A stretch of DNA of 64,000 bases from CAWGCA01 sp963820955 (lineage in GTDB: Bacteria; Pseudomonadota; Gammaproteobacteria; Chromatiales; Chromatiaceae): assembly GCA_963820955.1 (NCBI GenBank), contig CAWGCA010000033.1, positions 11,228 through 75,227 of the forward strand, read 5' to 3'. Below, in pieces: positions 54,502-62,084 of the stretch. The notes under the pieces are model-generated. The model searched no databases. It saw only the letters and a list, made by a program, of their open reading frames with translations, and was not told the origin of the DNA. Position numbers and translations under genes: made by a program. The first letter of the stretch is position 1. Each line of letters opens with the position of its first letter.

Positions 54502-54504
54502 CTA
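54333..54504. repeat. 172-bp nested palindrome abutting iscX
   Basis: Three nested pairs of arms share one centre. The outer pair is TCCGTCAAGG(C)AATAA at 54339-54354 with TTATTACCTTGACGGA at 54482-54497. The middle pair is 20 bases, 54375-54394 and 54451-54470, with 19 of 20 matching. The inner pairs are GCAGTCC/GGACTGC (54404-54410, 54436-54442) and AAGGG/CCCTT around GGCATGCC (54419-54426). The right edge includes the iscX stop codon. It could be a MITE-like element or a very large terminator. Confidence 0.8.
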
Positions 54505-54702
54505 GTCCCGTTCCCCGATCCAGGCCATCTGGATCGCCTCCAGAATTTTCTCTCCCGAATGTTCGGGGTCATCGTCGAACTCCGGCAGGGCCAGCACCCA
54601 GTTGCGCAGGTCTACAAAATTGATATGCAGGGGATCCACCTCCGGATGAACCTCATCCAGTTCAATGGCGATATCGAGAACATCGGTCCATTTCAGGCTC
54701 AT
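54502..54702 (-). CDS. iscX: Fe-S cluster assembly protein IscX
   Basis: A 66-residue acidic protein, MSLKWTDVLDIAIELDEVHP, with the conserved FVDLRNWVLALPEFDDDP and AIQMAWIGE end. IscX (YfhJ) binds IscS and iron and modulates cluster assembly. It is the last gene of the isc operon, 19 bases after fdx. Confidence 0.93.
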   Translation of the reverse strand: MSLKWTDVLDIAIELDEVHPEVDPLHINFVDLRNWVLALPEFDDDPEHSGEKILEAIQMAWIGERD

Positions 54703-54721
54703 CTGCTTCCCCTCCTCAGCT

Positions 54722-55060
54722 TCAGTGACTCTCAGAGACCATGTTGATGGTGTATTTCGGGATCTCTACCACCAGATCCTCCTCCCCTACCAGCGCCTGG
54801 CAACTCAGGCGCGACTCCGGCTCCAGACCCCAGGCCTTGTCCAGCATATCTTCCTCCTCCTCCTCCGCCTCCATCAGGGAATCAAATCCCTCACGCAGGA
54901 TCACATGGCAGGTGGTGCAGGCGCAGGATTTTTCGCAGGCGTGTTCGATTTCGATCCCATTCTGCAGGGCTGCATCACAGAGGGTAATTCCGGGCTCCAC
55001 CTCGATCACAGCCCCTTCTGGGCAGACCTCTTCATGTGGCAGAAAAATAATCTGGGTCAT
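54722..55060 (-). CDS. fdx: [2Fe-2S] ferredoxin of the ISC system
   Basis: A 112-residue ferredoxin of the adrenodoxin type. The cluster ligands are in CEKSCACTTCHVIL (C-x5-C-x2-C) and the fourth Cys is in SRLSCQALVG. It passes electrons during cluster assembly on IscU. It lies between hscA and iscX. MTQIIFLPHEEVCPEGAVIEV is the usual start. A run of acidic residues (EEEEED) occurs in the middle. Confidence 0.95.
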   Translation of the reverse strand: MTQIIFLPHEEVCPEGAVIEVEPGITLCDAALQNGIEIEHACEKSCACTTCHVILREGFDSLMEAEEEEEDMLDKAWGLEPESRLSCQALVGEEDLVVEIPKYTINMVSESH

Positions 55061-55076
55061 GGACTCTCCCTACTAC

Positions 55077-56948
55077 CTACTCGAAATCTTCGACACTGCG
55101 GCCGGACATGGCCTTGCTCACACTGCTATTCATACGCCGCTCCACATAGAATTCGCACCGATTCTCCAGCGCCTCTATACCCTTTTTAATTGCCCGCTGA
55201 TCTTCTCCATGGGCGATCTTGACCAGTTCGGAGAGTGCCGACTCCACCCGCGCGCGTTCTTCCGCGCTCAGCAGTTCGTCACCGTCTCGCTCCAGCGCTG
55301 CGGTGAGCGCCTCAATTACCCGGTCAGCCTCAACCTGCTGTTCCCGCAGATGACGCGCCTCCAGATCGTCCCGAGCGTACTCGATGGAGTCACGTAACAT
55401 CCCCTCGATCTCTGAGTCTGTCAGGCCATAGGAGGGCTTGACCTCAACCCTGGCCTTCACCCCGCTGCTCTGTTCCCGCGCCTCCACACTCAGCAGACCG
55501 TCTGCATCGACCGCGAAGGTAACCTGTATCCGGGCCGCCCCTGCCACCATCGGCGGGATGTCCCGCAGTTCGAACCGGGCCAGGGAGCGGCAATCCTTTA
55601 CCAGCTCTCGCTCCCCTTGGAGCACGTGCACAGCCATTGCTGTCTGCCCGTCCTTGAAGGTGGTGAATTCCTGAGCCCGGGCCACCGGTATGGTGGTATT
55701 ACGCGGAATGATCTTCTCTACCAGTCCGCCCATGGTCTCAATACCCAACGACAGTGGGTTGACATCCAAAAGCAGCATCTGGTCGTCCGGCTTGTTACCG
55801 ATCAGGATGTCCGCCTGCAGGGCAGCTCCTATGGCCACCACCCGATCGGGATCTATGTCCACCAGTGGGGGCGTGCTAAAAAACTCACCCACCAGTTCGC
55901 GCACTCTGGGTATTCGCGTAGATCCGCCGACCATGACCACATCCTCGATCTCTTGCGGCGTCAGGTCAGCGTCCCGCAGGGCGCGACGGCATGGTATCAA
56001 TGTCTTTCGAATCAGGGGATCCACTAGCTCATTGAACTGCGCCCGAGTCAGCTGCCCCTGCCAGTGGGAGCCATCCTCCAACTCCACATCGAAATCAGCT
56101 ACGGCCGAATCGGTCAGGGCCTCCTTGGCAGCACAGGCATCCCGCATCAAACGCCGCAACATGGCGTGACCGCTATGCTCCTGTATACCGGCCTGCTGCA
56201 TGATCCACTCTGCCACCGAGCGGTCAAAATCATCGCCGCCTAGGGCGGAATCACCCCCGGTTGAGAGTACTTCAAATACCCCTCGGTTGAGGCGCAGGAT
56301 GGAGATATCGAAGGTGCCTCCACCCAGGTCGTAGATGGCGTGGACCCCATCCGAGCCGCTGTCCAGCCCGTAAGCCACCGCTGCTGCCGTGGGTTCGTTC
56401 AACAGCCGCAGCACCTGCAGGTCTGCAAGCTTGGCCGCATCCTTGGTGGCCTGGCGCTGGGCTTCATCGAAGTAGGCCGGCACGGTGATGACTACCCCGG
56501 CAAGATCCCCGCCAAGCGCCGTTTCCGCCCGTTGGACCAGGGCCCTGAGGATCTCGGCAGAGACCTCAATCGGAGTTACCTCACCCACTATCGTCTGAAT
56601 ACGGGGAACGGCAGCCTGCTCCTGCCGGAATTGATATGGCAGTCGACCTCCGAGGGTTTTTACATCATCCAGACCGCGACCGATCAGGCGTTTGACCGAA
56701 GAGATCGTATTCAGGGGATCTTCCACCGCCTGGGACCTGGCCTCGTGGCCCACCACCACCCCTTCGGTGGTATAACGCACTACCGAGGGGAGAAGATTTC
56801 GACCCTGGGAGTCCACCAGGGTTTCCACCTGTCCGCTGCGGACCGTTGCCACCAGAGAGTTGGTGGTTCCGAGATCTATTCCCGCTGCCAGCCGATGTTG
56901 GTGTGGAGCAGTGGACTGTCCGGGTTCTGAGAGTTGAAGCAGGGCCAT
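55077..56948 (-). CDS. hscA: Fe-S protein chaperone HscA
   Basis: A 623-residue Hsp70-type ATPase. Residues about 20-390 form the nucleotide-binding domain (AAGIDLGTTNSLVATV, ITVPAYFDEAQRQATKDAA, YDLGGGTFDISIL, MVGGSTRIPRVRELV), followed by the substrate domain. HscA binds the LPPVK motif of IscU and, with HscB, drives cluster transfer. It sits between hscB and fdx. The intervening gaps are short, consistent with one operon. Confidence 0.96.
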   Translation of the reverse strand: MALLQLSEPGQSTAPHQHRLAAGIDLGTTNSLVATVRSGQVETLVDSQGRNLLPSVVRYTTEGVVVGHEARSQAVEDPLNTISSVKRLIGRGLDDVKTLGGRLPYQFRQEQAAVPRIQTIVGEVTPIEVSAEILRALVQRAETALGGDLAGVVITVPAYFDEAQRQATKDAAKLADLQVLRLLNEPTAAAVAYGLDSGSDGVHAIYDLGGGTFDISILRLNRGVFEVLSTGGDSALGGDDFDRSVAEWIMQQAGIQEHSGHAMLRRLMRDACAAKEALTDSAVADFDVELEDGSHWQGQLTRAQFNELVDPLIRKTLIPCRRALRDADLTPQEIEDVVMVGGSTRIPRVRELVGEFFSTPPLVDIDPDRVVAIGAALQADILIGNKPDDQMLLLDVNPLSLGIETMGGLVEKIIPRNTTIPVARAQEFTTFKDGQTAMAVHVLQGERELVKDCRSLARFELRDIPPMVAGAARIQVTFAVDADGLLSVEAREQSSGVKARVEVKPSYGLTDSEIEGMLRDSIEYARDDLEARHLREQQVEADRVIEALTAALERDGDELLSAEERARVESALSELVKIAHGEDQRAIKKGIEALENRCEFYVERRMNSSVSKAMSGRSVEDFE

Positions 56949-56983
56949 TGATTCCAGTTTAACCTTCTATCTAGCGCAGTGTC

Positions 56984-57529
56984 TTATACCATCTCGTCCA
57001 ACTCGGCCTCGAGAGACTCCGCATCGTACCGGAATTTTTGCAGAAACTGCATCTTGCGCAATATCTCTCGTGCCGCTTCCAGCTGATCGGGCGAGGCGGT
57101 CTCCAACTGCACCGCCATCTGCCCCACCAGGGCGGTGATACGCCGGTTGATATCTGCCACCAGGCTGGCAATGACCTTGTAGGGATCCGGCTTCTCGCGC
57201 GCCTGCTCCAGTTCTTCTCTCAGCTCCAGCTGTTCCATCAGAAACTCTCCATCCCGGGTGGTCTCCTTCTGCAGATCCATATCTATCCCCTTGAGGGAAA
57301 GAAGATAACCTGCCCGGCGTATGGGGTCCTTGAGTGTCTGATAGGCCTCGTTGACCTGGGCGGCCCCCTGCATGGAGATACGCCGCTCCTGACCGGACGC
57401 GCTGGCATAACGATCCGGATGGACCACCCGCTGTAATTCGCGATAACGCGCCGCCAGCTGGTCGGTATCGATGATATAACCGACAGGCAGGCCAAACAGC
57501 TCAAAGAAATTCTTCGAGAAATCCAGCAT
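56984..57529 (-). CDS. hscB: Fe-S co-chaperone HscB
   Basis: A 181-residue J-domain protein starting MLDFSKNFFELFGLPVGYIIDTDQLAARYRELQ. The HPD motif of the J domain is in RVVHPDRYA. The C-terminal helical part binds IscU. It stimulates HscA ATPase. It precedes hscA by 35 bases. Confidence 0.95.
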   Translation of the reverse strand: MLDFSKNFFELFGLPVGYIIDTDQLAARYRELQRVVHPDRYASASGQERRISMQGAAQVNEAYQTLKDPIRRAGYLLSLKGIDMDLQKETTRDGEFLMEQLELREELEQAREKPDPYKVIASLVADINRRITALVGQMAVQLETASPDQLEAAREILRKMQFLQKFRYDAESLEAELDEMV

Positions 57530-57592
57530 GATAGCTTCTATTGTTAGAGGAATTAGATGGGTGCAGACAGAGTTTCCCGCTGTCTGCGGAGA

Positions 57593-57916
57593 TCAGACCG
57601 TGAAGCTTTCCCCACAACCGCAGGCATCCTTGACATTTGGGTTATTGAACTTGAATCCCTCGTTCAGCCCCTCTTTTGTATAATCCAGCTCGGTTCCGTC
57701 CAGATAGAGCAGGCTCTTGGCATCGACCAGCACTTTCACGCCGTGGTCTTCGAACATTACATCGTCCTCTACTGCCTCGTCCGCAAACTCCAGGACATAG
57801 GCCATGCCAGAGCAACCTGAGGTGCGGACCCCCAGACGTATACCCAGCCCCTTACCCCGGTTCTGCATGAAGCCAAGCACGTGTTTCGCGGCTGCTTCGG
57901 TCAAGGTAATCGACAT
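57593..57916 (-). CDS. iscA: Iron-sulfur cluster assembly protein IscA
   Basis: A 107-residue A-type carrier. The three conserved cysteines are present: one in RTSGCSGMAYVLEF and two in DACGCGESFTV. It carries [4Fe-4S] or [2Fe-2S] clusters to target proteins. It starts MSITLTEAAAKHVLGF and lies between iscU and hscB. Confidence 0.95.
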   Translation of the reverse strand: MSITLTEAAAKHVLGFMQNRGKGLGIRLGVRTSGCSGMAYVLEFADEAVEDDVMFEDHGVKVLVDAKSLLYLDGTELDYTKEGLNEGFKFNNPNVKDACGCGESFTV

Positions 57917-57984
57917 TTCTCACTCCCGTCCCGCCGGCACGAGTGGCGGTAACCACCGCCCCTAGCCCAGACACATAAACTGAA

Positions 57985-58377
57985 TCAAGCGCCCTGCTGA
58001 GCCTGCTTTTCGGCGTAATCCTGCACCGCCGCCTTGATCGCATCCTCGGCCAGCACTGAGCAGTGAACCTTGACCGGGGGCAAAGCCAGCTCTTCGGCGA
58101 TTTCCGAATTTTTAATCTGCTGCGCCTCCTCCAGGGTCTTGCCTTTAACCCACTCGGTCAGCAGGCTGCTTGAGGCAATGGCAGAGCCACAACCGTAGGT
58201 CTTGAATTTTGCGTCCTCGATCACACCGTCGTCGTTCACCTGTATCTGCAACCGCATTACATCACCGCAGGCCGGCGCGCCTACCATGCCGGTGCCTACC
58301 TTGAGGTCATCCTTATTCAGGGTTCCGACGTTGCGCGGGTTTTCGTAATGGTCCAGGACTTTGTCACTGTATGCCAT
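57985..58377 (-). CDS. iscU: Fe-S cluster scaffold protein IscU
   Basis: A 130-residue scaffold, start MAYSDKVLDHYENPRNVG at 58377 (an ATG at 58404 would add nine residues). Cluster ligands are in GAPACGDVM, TYGCGSAIASSS and VHCSVLAEDAI. The HscA-binding LPPVK motif is present just before the last cysteine. It receives sulfur from IscS and builds clusters. Confidence 0.96.
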   Translation of the reverse strand: MAYSDKVLDHYENPRNVGTLNKDDLKVGTGMVGAPACGDVMRLQIQVNDDGVIEDAKFKTYGCGSAIASSSLLTEWVKGKTLEEAQQIKNSEIAEELALPPVKVHCSVLAEDAIKAAVQDYAEKQAQQGA

Positions 58378-58466
58378 CTCTTGATCTCCGGGTTGACTGG
58401 TCATGAAAGTTCAGCGACGTCTAACAATCTGTTTTAACTGCCGTTAAGAGTCAGGGGTCAGAGCCT

Positions 58467-58486
58467 GCGGGATTTGATTATCCCGC
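58467..58486. promoter_or_regulatory. Hairpin between iscS and iscU
   Basis: GCGGGAT (58467-58473) and ATCCCGC (58480-58486) form a perfect seven-base stem with a six-base loop in the 136-base gap between iscS and iscU. No U-run follows in the transcribed direction. It may protect or separate the iscS and iscUA messages. Confidence 0.6.
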
Positions 58487-58513
58487 TGGAGCCTGATTCC
58501 TCAATTCTGAGTT

Positions 58514-59728
58514 TCAATGTGCGGCCCATTGCACCGACTTCAAGTCGACACCATCCTTGAACATATCCCACAGAGGTGAGAGCCCCCGCAGCCGGGTCAC
58601 CTGCTCCCGGATAACCCCGATCACGAAATCGACTTCTTCTTCTGTCGTGAAGCGACCGATGGTAAAGCGGATAGAGCTGTGGGCCAGCTCGTCCTCTCGC
58701 CCCAAAGCCCTTAGCACGTAGCTGGGTTCAAGGCTGGCCGAGGTGCAGGCCGAGCCGGAAGATACCGCGATATCTTTCAACGCCATAATCAGGGATTCAC
58801 CCTCGACAAAGGCGAAACTCACATTCAGAATACCCGCCACACGGTGCTCCAGGTCACCGTTGAGATATACCTCTTCCATGTCCTTCATGCCGTCCCACAA
58901 GCGGTTTCGTAAGGCCAGAATGCGTTCATTATCCCCGGCCATCTCCTCCCGCGCTATGCGGAAGGCCTCACCCATCCCCACAATCTGATGGGTAGGCAAG
59001 GTGCCGGACCGCATTCCGCGCTCGTGTCCCCCTCCGTGCATCTGCGCCTCCAGTCGGACGCGGGGCTTGCGTCGCACATAGAGTGCACCTATACCCTTCG
59101 GGCCATAGATTTTGTGGGCAGACATGGAAAGCAGGTCAATCTTCATCGTCTCCATGTCCAGCGGCACCTTGCCCACGCTCTGCGCGGCGTCCACATGGAG
59201 CAGAATCTTGCGGGAACGGGTCAGCTCACCAATCTCCGCGACATCCTGGATCACCCCGATTTCATTGTTCACATGCATAATCGAAACCAGAATGGTGTCG
59301 TCACGCATGGCGTTCTCCAGCTTGCGCAGATCGAGCAGTCCATTGGACTCGGGTTCGAGATAGGTAACATCGAATCCCTCACGCTCCAGCTGGCGACAGG
59401 TATCCAGCACCGCCTTGTGCTCGGTCTTGCAGGTAATGATGTGTTTACCCTTTTTCTGATAAAAATGGGCCACACCCTTGATCGCCAGGTTGTCCGATTC
59501 GGTAGCGCCGGAGGTCCAGGCGATCTCTCTGTGATCTGCGTTGATCAGCGCCGCCACCTGGTTTCGAGCCTCTTCCACCGCATCGTCGGCATGCCAGCCG
59601 AACTGGTGTGAACGCGAAGCGGGATTCCCAAAGGTGCCTTCCGGTGTCAGAAAGCGGCACAACTTGTCCGCAACTCGAGGATCAACCGGCGTTGTCGCCG
59701 AATAATCCATATAAATCGGTAACTTCAT
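58514..59728 (-). CDS. iscS: Cysteine desulfurase IscS
   Basis: A 404-residue PLP enzyme that removes sulfur from cysteine for Fe-S clusters and tRNA thiolation. It starts MKLPIYMDYSATTPVDPRVA. The PLP lysine is in SMSAHKIYGPKGIGALYV, and the active-site Cys loop is SSGSACTSASLEPSYVL. The C-terminal IscU-binding end (SPLWDMFKDGVDLKSVQWAAH) is intact. Its start overlaps the iscR stop by four bases. Confidence 0.97.
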   Translation of the reverse strand: MKLPIYMDYSATTPVDPRVADKLCRFLTPEGTFGNPASRSHQFGWHADDAVEEARNQVAALINADHREIAWTSGATESDNLAIKGVAHFYQKKGKHIITCKTEHKAVLDTCRQLEREGFDVTYLEPESNGLLDLRKLENAMRDDTILVSIMHVNNEIGVIQDVAEIGELTRSRKILLHVDAAQSVGKVPLDMETMKIDLLSMSAHKIYGPKGIGALYVRRKPRVRLEAQMHGGGHERGMRSGTLPTHQIVGMGEAFRIAREEMAGDNERILALRNRLWDGMKDMEEVYLNGDLEHRVAGILNVSFAFVEGESLIMALKDIAVSSGSACTSASLEPSYVLRALGREDELAHSSIRFTIGRFTTEEEVDFVIGVIREQVTRLRGLSPLWDMFKDGVDLKSVQWAAH

Positions 59729-60255
59729 CTGTCTCTCCGGGGATAGCTACTATTGTTGCGGTCACAGCTTCCGGTCTTCGCCGTCGACAAGGTGCTTAGT
59801 CCCACCTCCATTGCCTGCTGCCGGTCTTTCTGCCGCTCCACCACCTTCTGAGCACCTCGTTGCTCCATCAGATCATGCAAGCTGATGTTGCTGAGATAGT
59901 CGTGAATGCGATCACTGAGATCGTTCCAGAGATCATGGGTAAGACAGCGCTCATTGTCTTGGCAATTGTGCGATCCCCCGCAGCGGGTACTGTCGACTGT
60001 CTCATCCACCGCCGAAATCACATCCGCCACACAAATGTCGTTGACGCCACGCTCCAGAACATAACCTCCACCCGGGCCGCGAACGCTGCTCACCAGCGCC
60101 TGTTTTCTCAACCGGGAGAAAAGCTGTTCCAGATAAGAGAGGGAGATGCCTTGTCGTTGGGCGATATCGGCCAGGGTGATCGGTCCTTCACTATCGTGAA
60201 ACGCCAGGTCCAGCATGGCTGTGACCGCATATCGGCCCTTGGTAGTCAATCTCAC
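59725..60255 (-). CDS. iscR: Fe-S cluster-dependent regulator IscR
   Basis: A 176-residue Rrf2-family regulator starting at GTG (MRLTTKGRYAVTAMLDLAFH) behind AGGAG. The winged helix-turn-helix covers about 1-70. The [2Fe-2S] ligands are Cys-x5-Cys-x5-Cys-x2-His in RCGGSHNCQDNERCLTH, as in E. coli IscR. When it carries its cluster it represses the isc operon; as apo-protein it regulates other promoters. An IscR site lies 39 bases upstream. The C-terminus is somewhat longer and more polar than usual. Confidence 0.95.
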   Translation of the reverse strand: MRLTTKGRYAVTAMLDLAFHDSEGPITLADIAQRQGISLSYLEQLFSRLRKQALVSSVRGPGGGYVLERGVNDICVADVISAVDETVDSTRCGGSHNCQDNERCLTHDLWNDLSDRIHDYLSNISLHDLMEQRGAQKVVERQKDRQQAMEVGLSTLSTAKTGSCDRNNSSYPRRDR

Positions 60256-60293
60256 GCGTGATGCTCCTGAAATACAGTGGTGGGTAATTTATA

Positions 60294-60318
60294 ATACTTG
60301 AGCATTTTAATCAAGTAT
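60294..60318 (-). promoter_or_regulatory. Type 1 IscR binding site before iscR
   Basis: A 25-base inverted repeat has arms ATACTTGA (minus strand) and TCAAGTAT around an A/T-rich centre. It fits the type 1 IscR consensus ATASYYGACTR... closely at both ends. It lies 39 bases before the iscR start codon, right after the cysE stop, where the isc promoter is expected, so autorepression is likely. Confidence 0.8.
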
Positions 60319-60321
60319 TAA

Positions 60322-61131
60322 TCACGCCTCCTCTTCAGGTTCCACCGATTTGTCTTCGGATTGGATTTTTTGCAGTTCCTCGGCGGTAGAGGCAATCTCG
60401 CACGACTCGATCAGGGGAAGATCCAGATCCGGCTGTTCCTTACTGACCTGTTTCAGGCTTTCGCACATGGCCTGCATACGCTGGTCAACCACATGCATGT
60501 GGTCGAGCATGCAGTTGATGGCATGGGCCACCGGATCCGGCGCATCACTCGTGGCGCCATAGGCGTCAAACCCCATCTTGGTGGCTATCCGAGACCGGTG
60601 GGAGTCATCTTCAACCTTCGTCGTCTCCACCAAACGCCCCGGCACACCCACCACAGTGGTATTGGCGGGCACCGATTTTACCACCACCGCATTAGAGCCG
60701 ATTCGAGCACCATCACTGATTTCAATCGGGCCAAGCACCTTGGCCCCGGCTCCAACCACCACGTCATTACCCAGGGTGGGATGGCGTTTTCCCTTCTGCC
60801 AGCTGGTCCCCCCAAGCGTAACGCCATGATAAAGGGTACAATCGTCACCGATTATGGCGGTTTCACCAATCACTACACCCATCCCGTGGTCGATGAAAAA
60901 TCTTGCCCCGATACTCGCCCCAGGATGGATCTCTATCCCGGTCAGCAGTCGCCCCAGCGTCGATAACAGCCGCGCCAGCCAGAGCAACCCAATCTTCCAT
61001 AGCCAGTGGGATACCCGGTGTATCATCAATGCATGCACCCCGGGATAAGTGGTTACCACTTCGAAGGCATTGCGCGCCGCGGGATCCCGCTCAAACACGC
61101 AACCGATATCTTCTCTCAGTCGCGAAAACAT
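60322..61131 (-). CDS. cysE: Serine O-acetyltransferase
   Basis: A 269-residue enzyme making O-acetylserine for cysteine synthesis. The N-terminal helical domain (MFSRLREDIGCVFERDPAARN) is followed by the left-handed beta-helix of hexapeptide repeats: HPGASIGARFFIDHGMGVVIG, the catalytic His in YHGVTLGGTSW, RHPTLGNDVVVGAGAKVLG and VVGVPGRLV. It precedes iscR, linking cysteine supply with Fe-S assembly, an arrangement seen in many Gammaproteobacteria and related bacteria. The acidic C-terminus (KSVEPEEEA) is short. Confidence 0.95.
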   Translation of the reverse strand: MFSRLREDIGCVFERDPAARNAFEVVTTYPGVHALMIHRVSHWLWKIGLLWLARLLSTLGRLLTGIEIHPGASIGARFFIDHGMGVVIGETAIIGDDCTLYHGVTLGGTSWQKGKRHPTLGNDVVVGAGAKVLGPIEISDGARIGSNAVVVKSVPANTTVVGVPGRLVETTKVEDDSHRSRIATKMGFDAYGATSDAPDPVAHAINCMLDHMHVVDQRMQAMCESLKQVSKEQPDLDLPLIESCEIASTAEELQKIQSEDKSVEPEEEA

Positions 61132-61240
61132 TAGAACTTCCTAACCCACCACGCTGCTTCGCAAAAGACTGACCATTCTACTCGATTATTACGGCCGATG
61201 GCCACCAAAAAGTACCACAACGCCGATAGCAAACACCTGG

Positions 61241-61975
61241 TCAGGTACGCCGCATGGATTTCCGTCCCTGGGCGGCACTAAGGATGCCACGCAGAATATT
61301 CAATTCCACCGAATCCGGCCGGGCCCGCAGAAAAAGCCGTCGCAGCCGCCGCTGCAACTTCTTGGATTGACGCGGATCGGAAAACCCGAGTTCCTCCATC
61401 GCCTGTGCCAGATGCTGAAAAAAACCTTCCATCAGCTCGGAACTGGAAACCTCAGGTGGCATGGTTTCATGCCCCTCAGATCCCTGAAGATAATGGGAAT
61501 AGAGTTCGTAGCTGAGCACCTGTACCGCCTGCGCCAGATTCAAAGAAGCATATCCCGGATTGGCGGGTATCTGGACAAGATAGTGACAACGATCGAGCTC
61601 GGCGTTGCTCAAGCCAGAACTCTCTCGACCAAAAATCAGTGCTACCTCTCCGGCAGTGGCCTCCTGCAGTAACCTAAGCGCAGATTCGGCAGGCGCCAGG
61701 CAGGGCCACTCGACACTGCGAGAACGCGCACTCGCCCCTATGACCATTCGACAGCCTGCTAGGGCATCGTCAAGAGTAGCGCAGACTCGGGCTCGAGCCA
61801 GCAGGTCATCCGCACCCGAGGCGCGGGCAGTGGCCTCCGCACTGGGATAGGCCTGAGGTTCCACCAAGTATAAATCCTGCAGGCACATATTTTTCATGGC
61901 CCGGGCGACGGCCCCAATATTACCAGGGTGGGTGGTGCCAATCAGCACGATTCGGATATTGTTCAACATTGACAT
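61241..61975 (-). CDS. trmJ: tRNA (cytidine/uridine-2'-O-)-methyltransferase TrmJ
   Basis: A 244-residue SPOUT methyltransferase. Motifs are IRIVLIGTTHPGNIGAVARAMKNM, ALIFGRESSGLSNAELDRC and IPANPGYASLNLAQAVQVLSYEL. The C-terminal extension with DPRQSKKLQRRLRRLFLRA is that of TrmJ. It methylates position 32 of tRNA anticodon loops. It lies 109 bases upstream of cysE and before iscR, as in Gammaproteobacteria such as E. coli. Confidence 0.93.
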   Translation of the reverse strand: MSMLNNIRIVLIGTTHPGNIGAVARAMKNMCLQDLYLVEPQAYPSAEATARASGADDLLARARVCATLDDALAGCRMVIGASARSRSVEWPCLAPAESALRLLQEATAGEVALIFGRESSGLSNAELDRCHYLVQIPANPGYASLNLAQAVQVLSYELYSHYLQGSEGHETMPPEVSSSELMEGFFQHLAQAMEELGFSDPRQSKKLQRRLRRLFLRARPDSVELNILRGILSAAQGRKSMRRT

Positions 61976-62084
61976 ACACCACCTGTTAAAGACGCGGGAT
62001 CCTGCACCCAGACCAGCGAGCAGGAATTCGTCAATTCACCACGCGCTTCTTACCATGCACTCGCTAACCGTCGTTCCTAACCCG

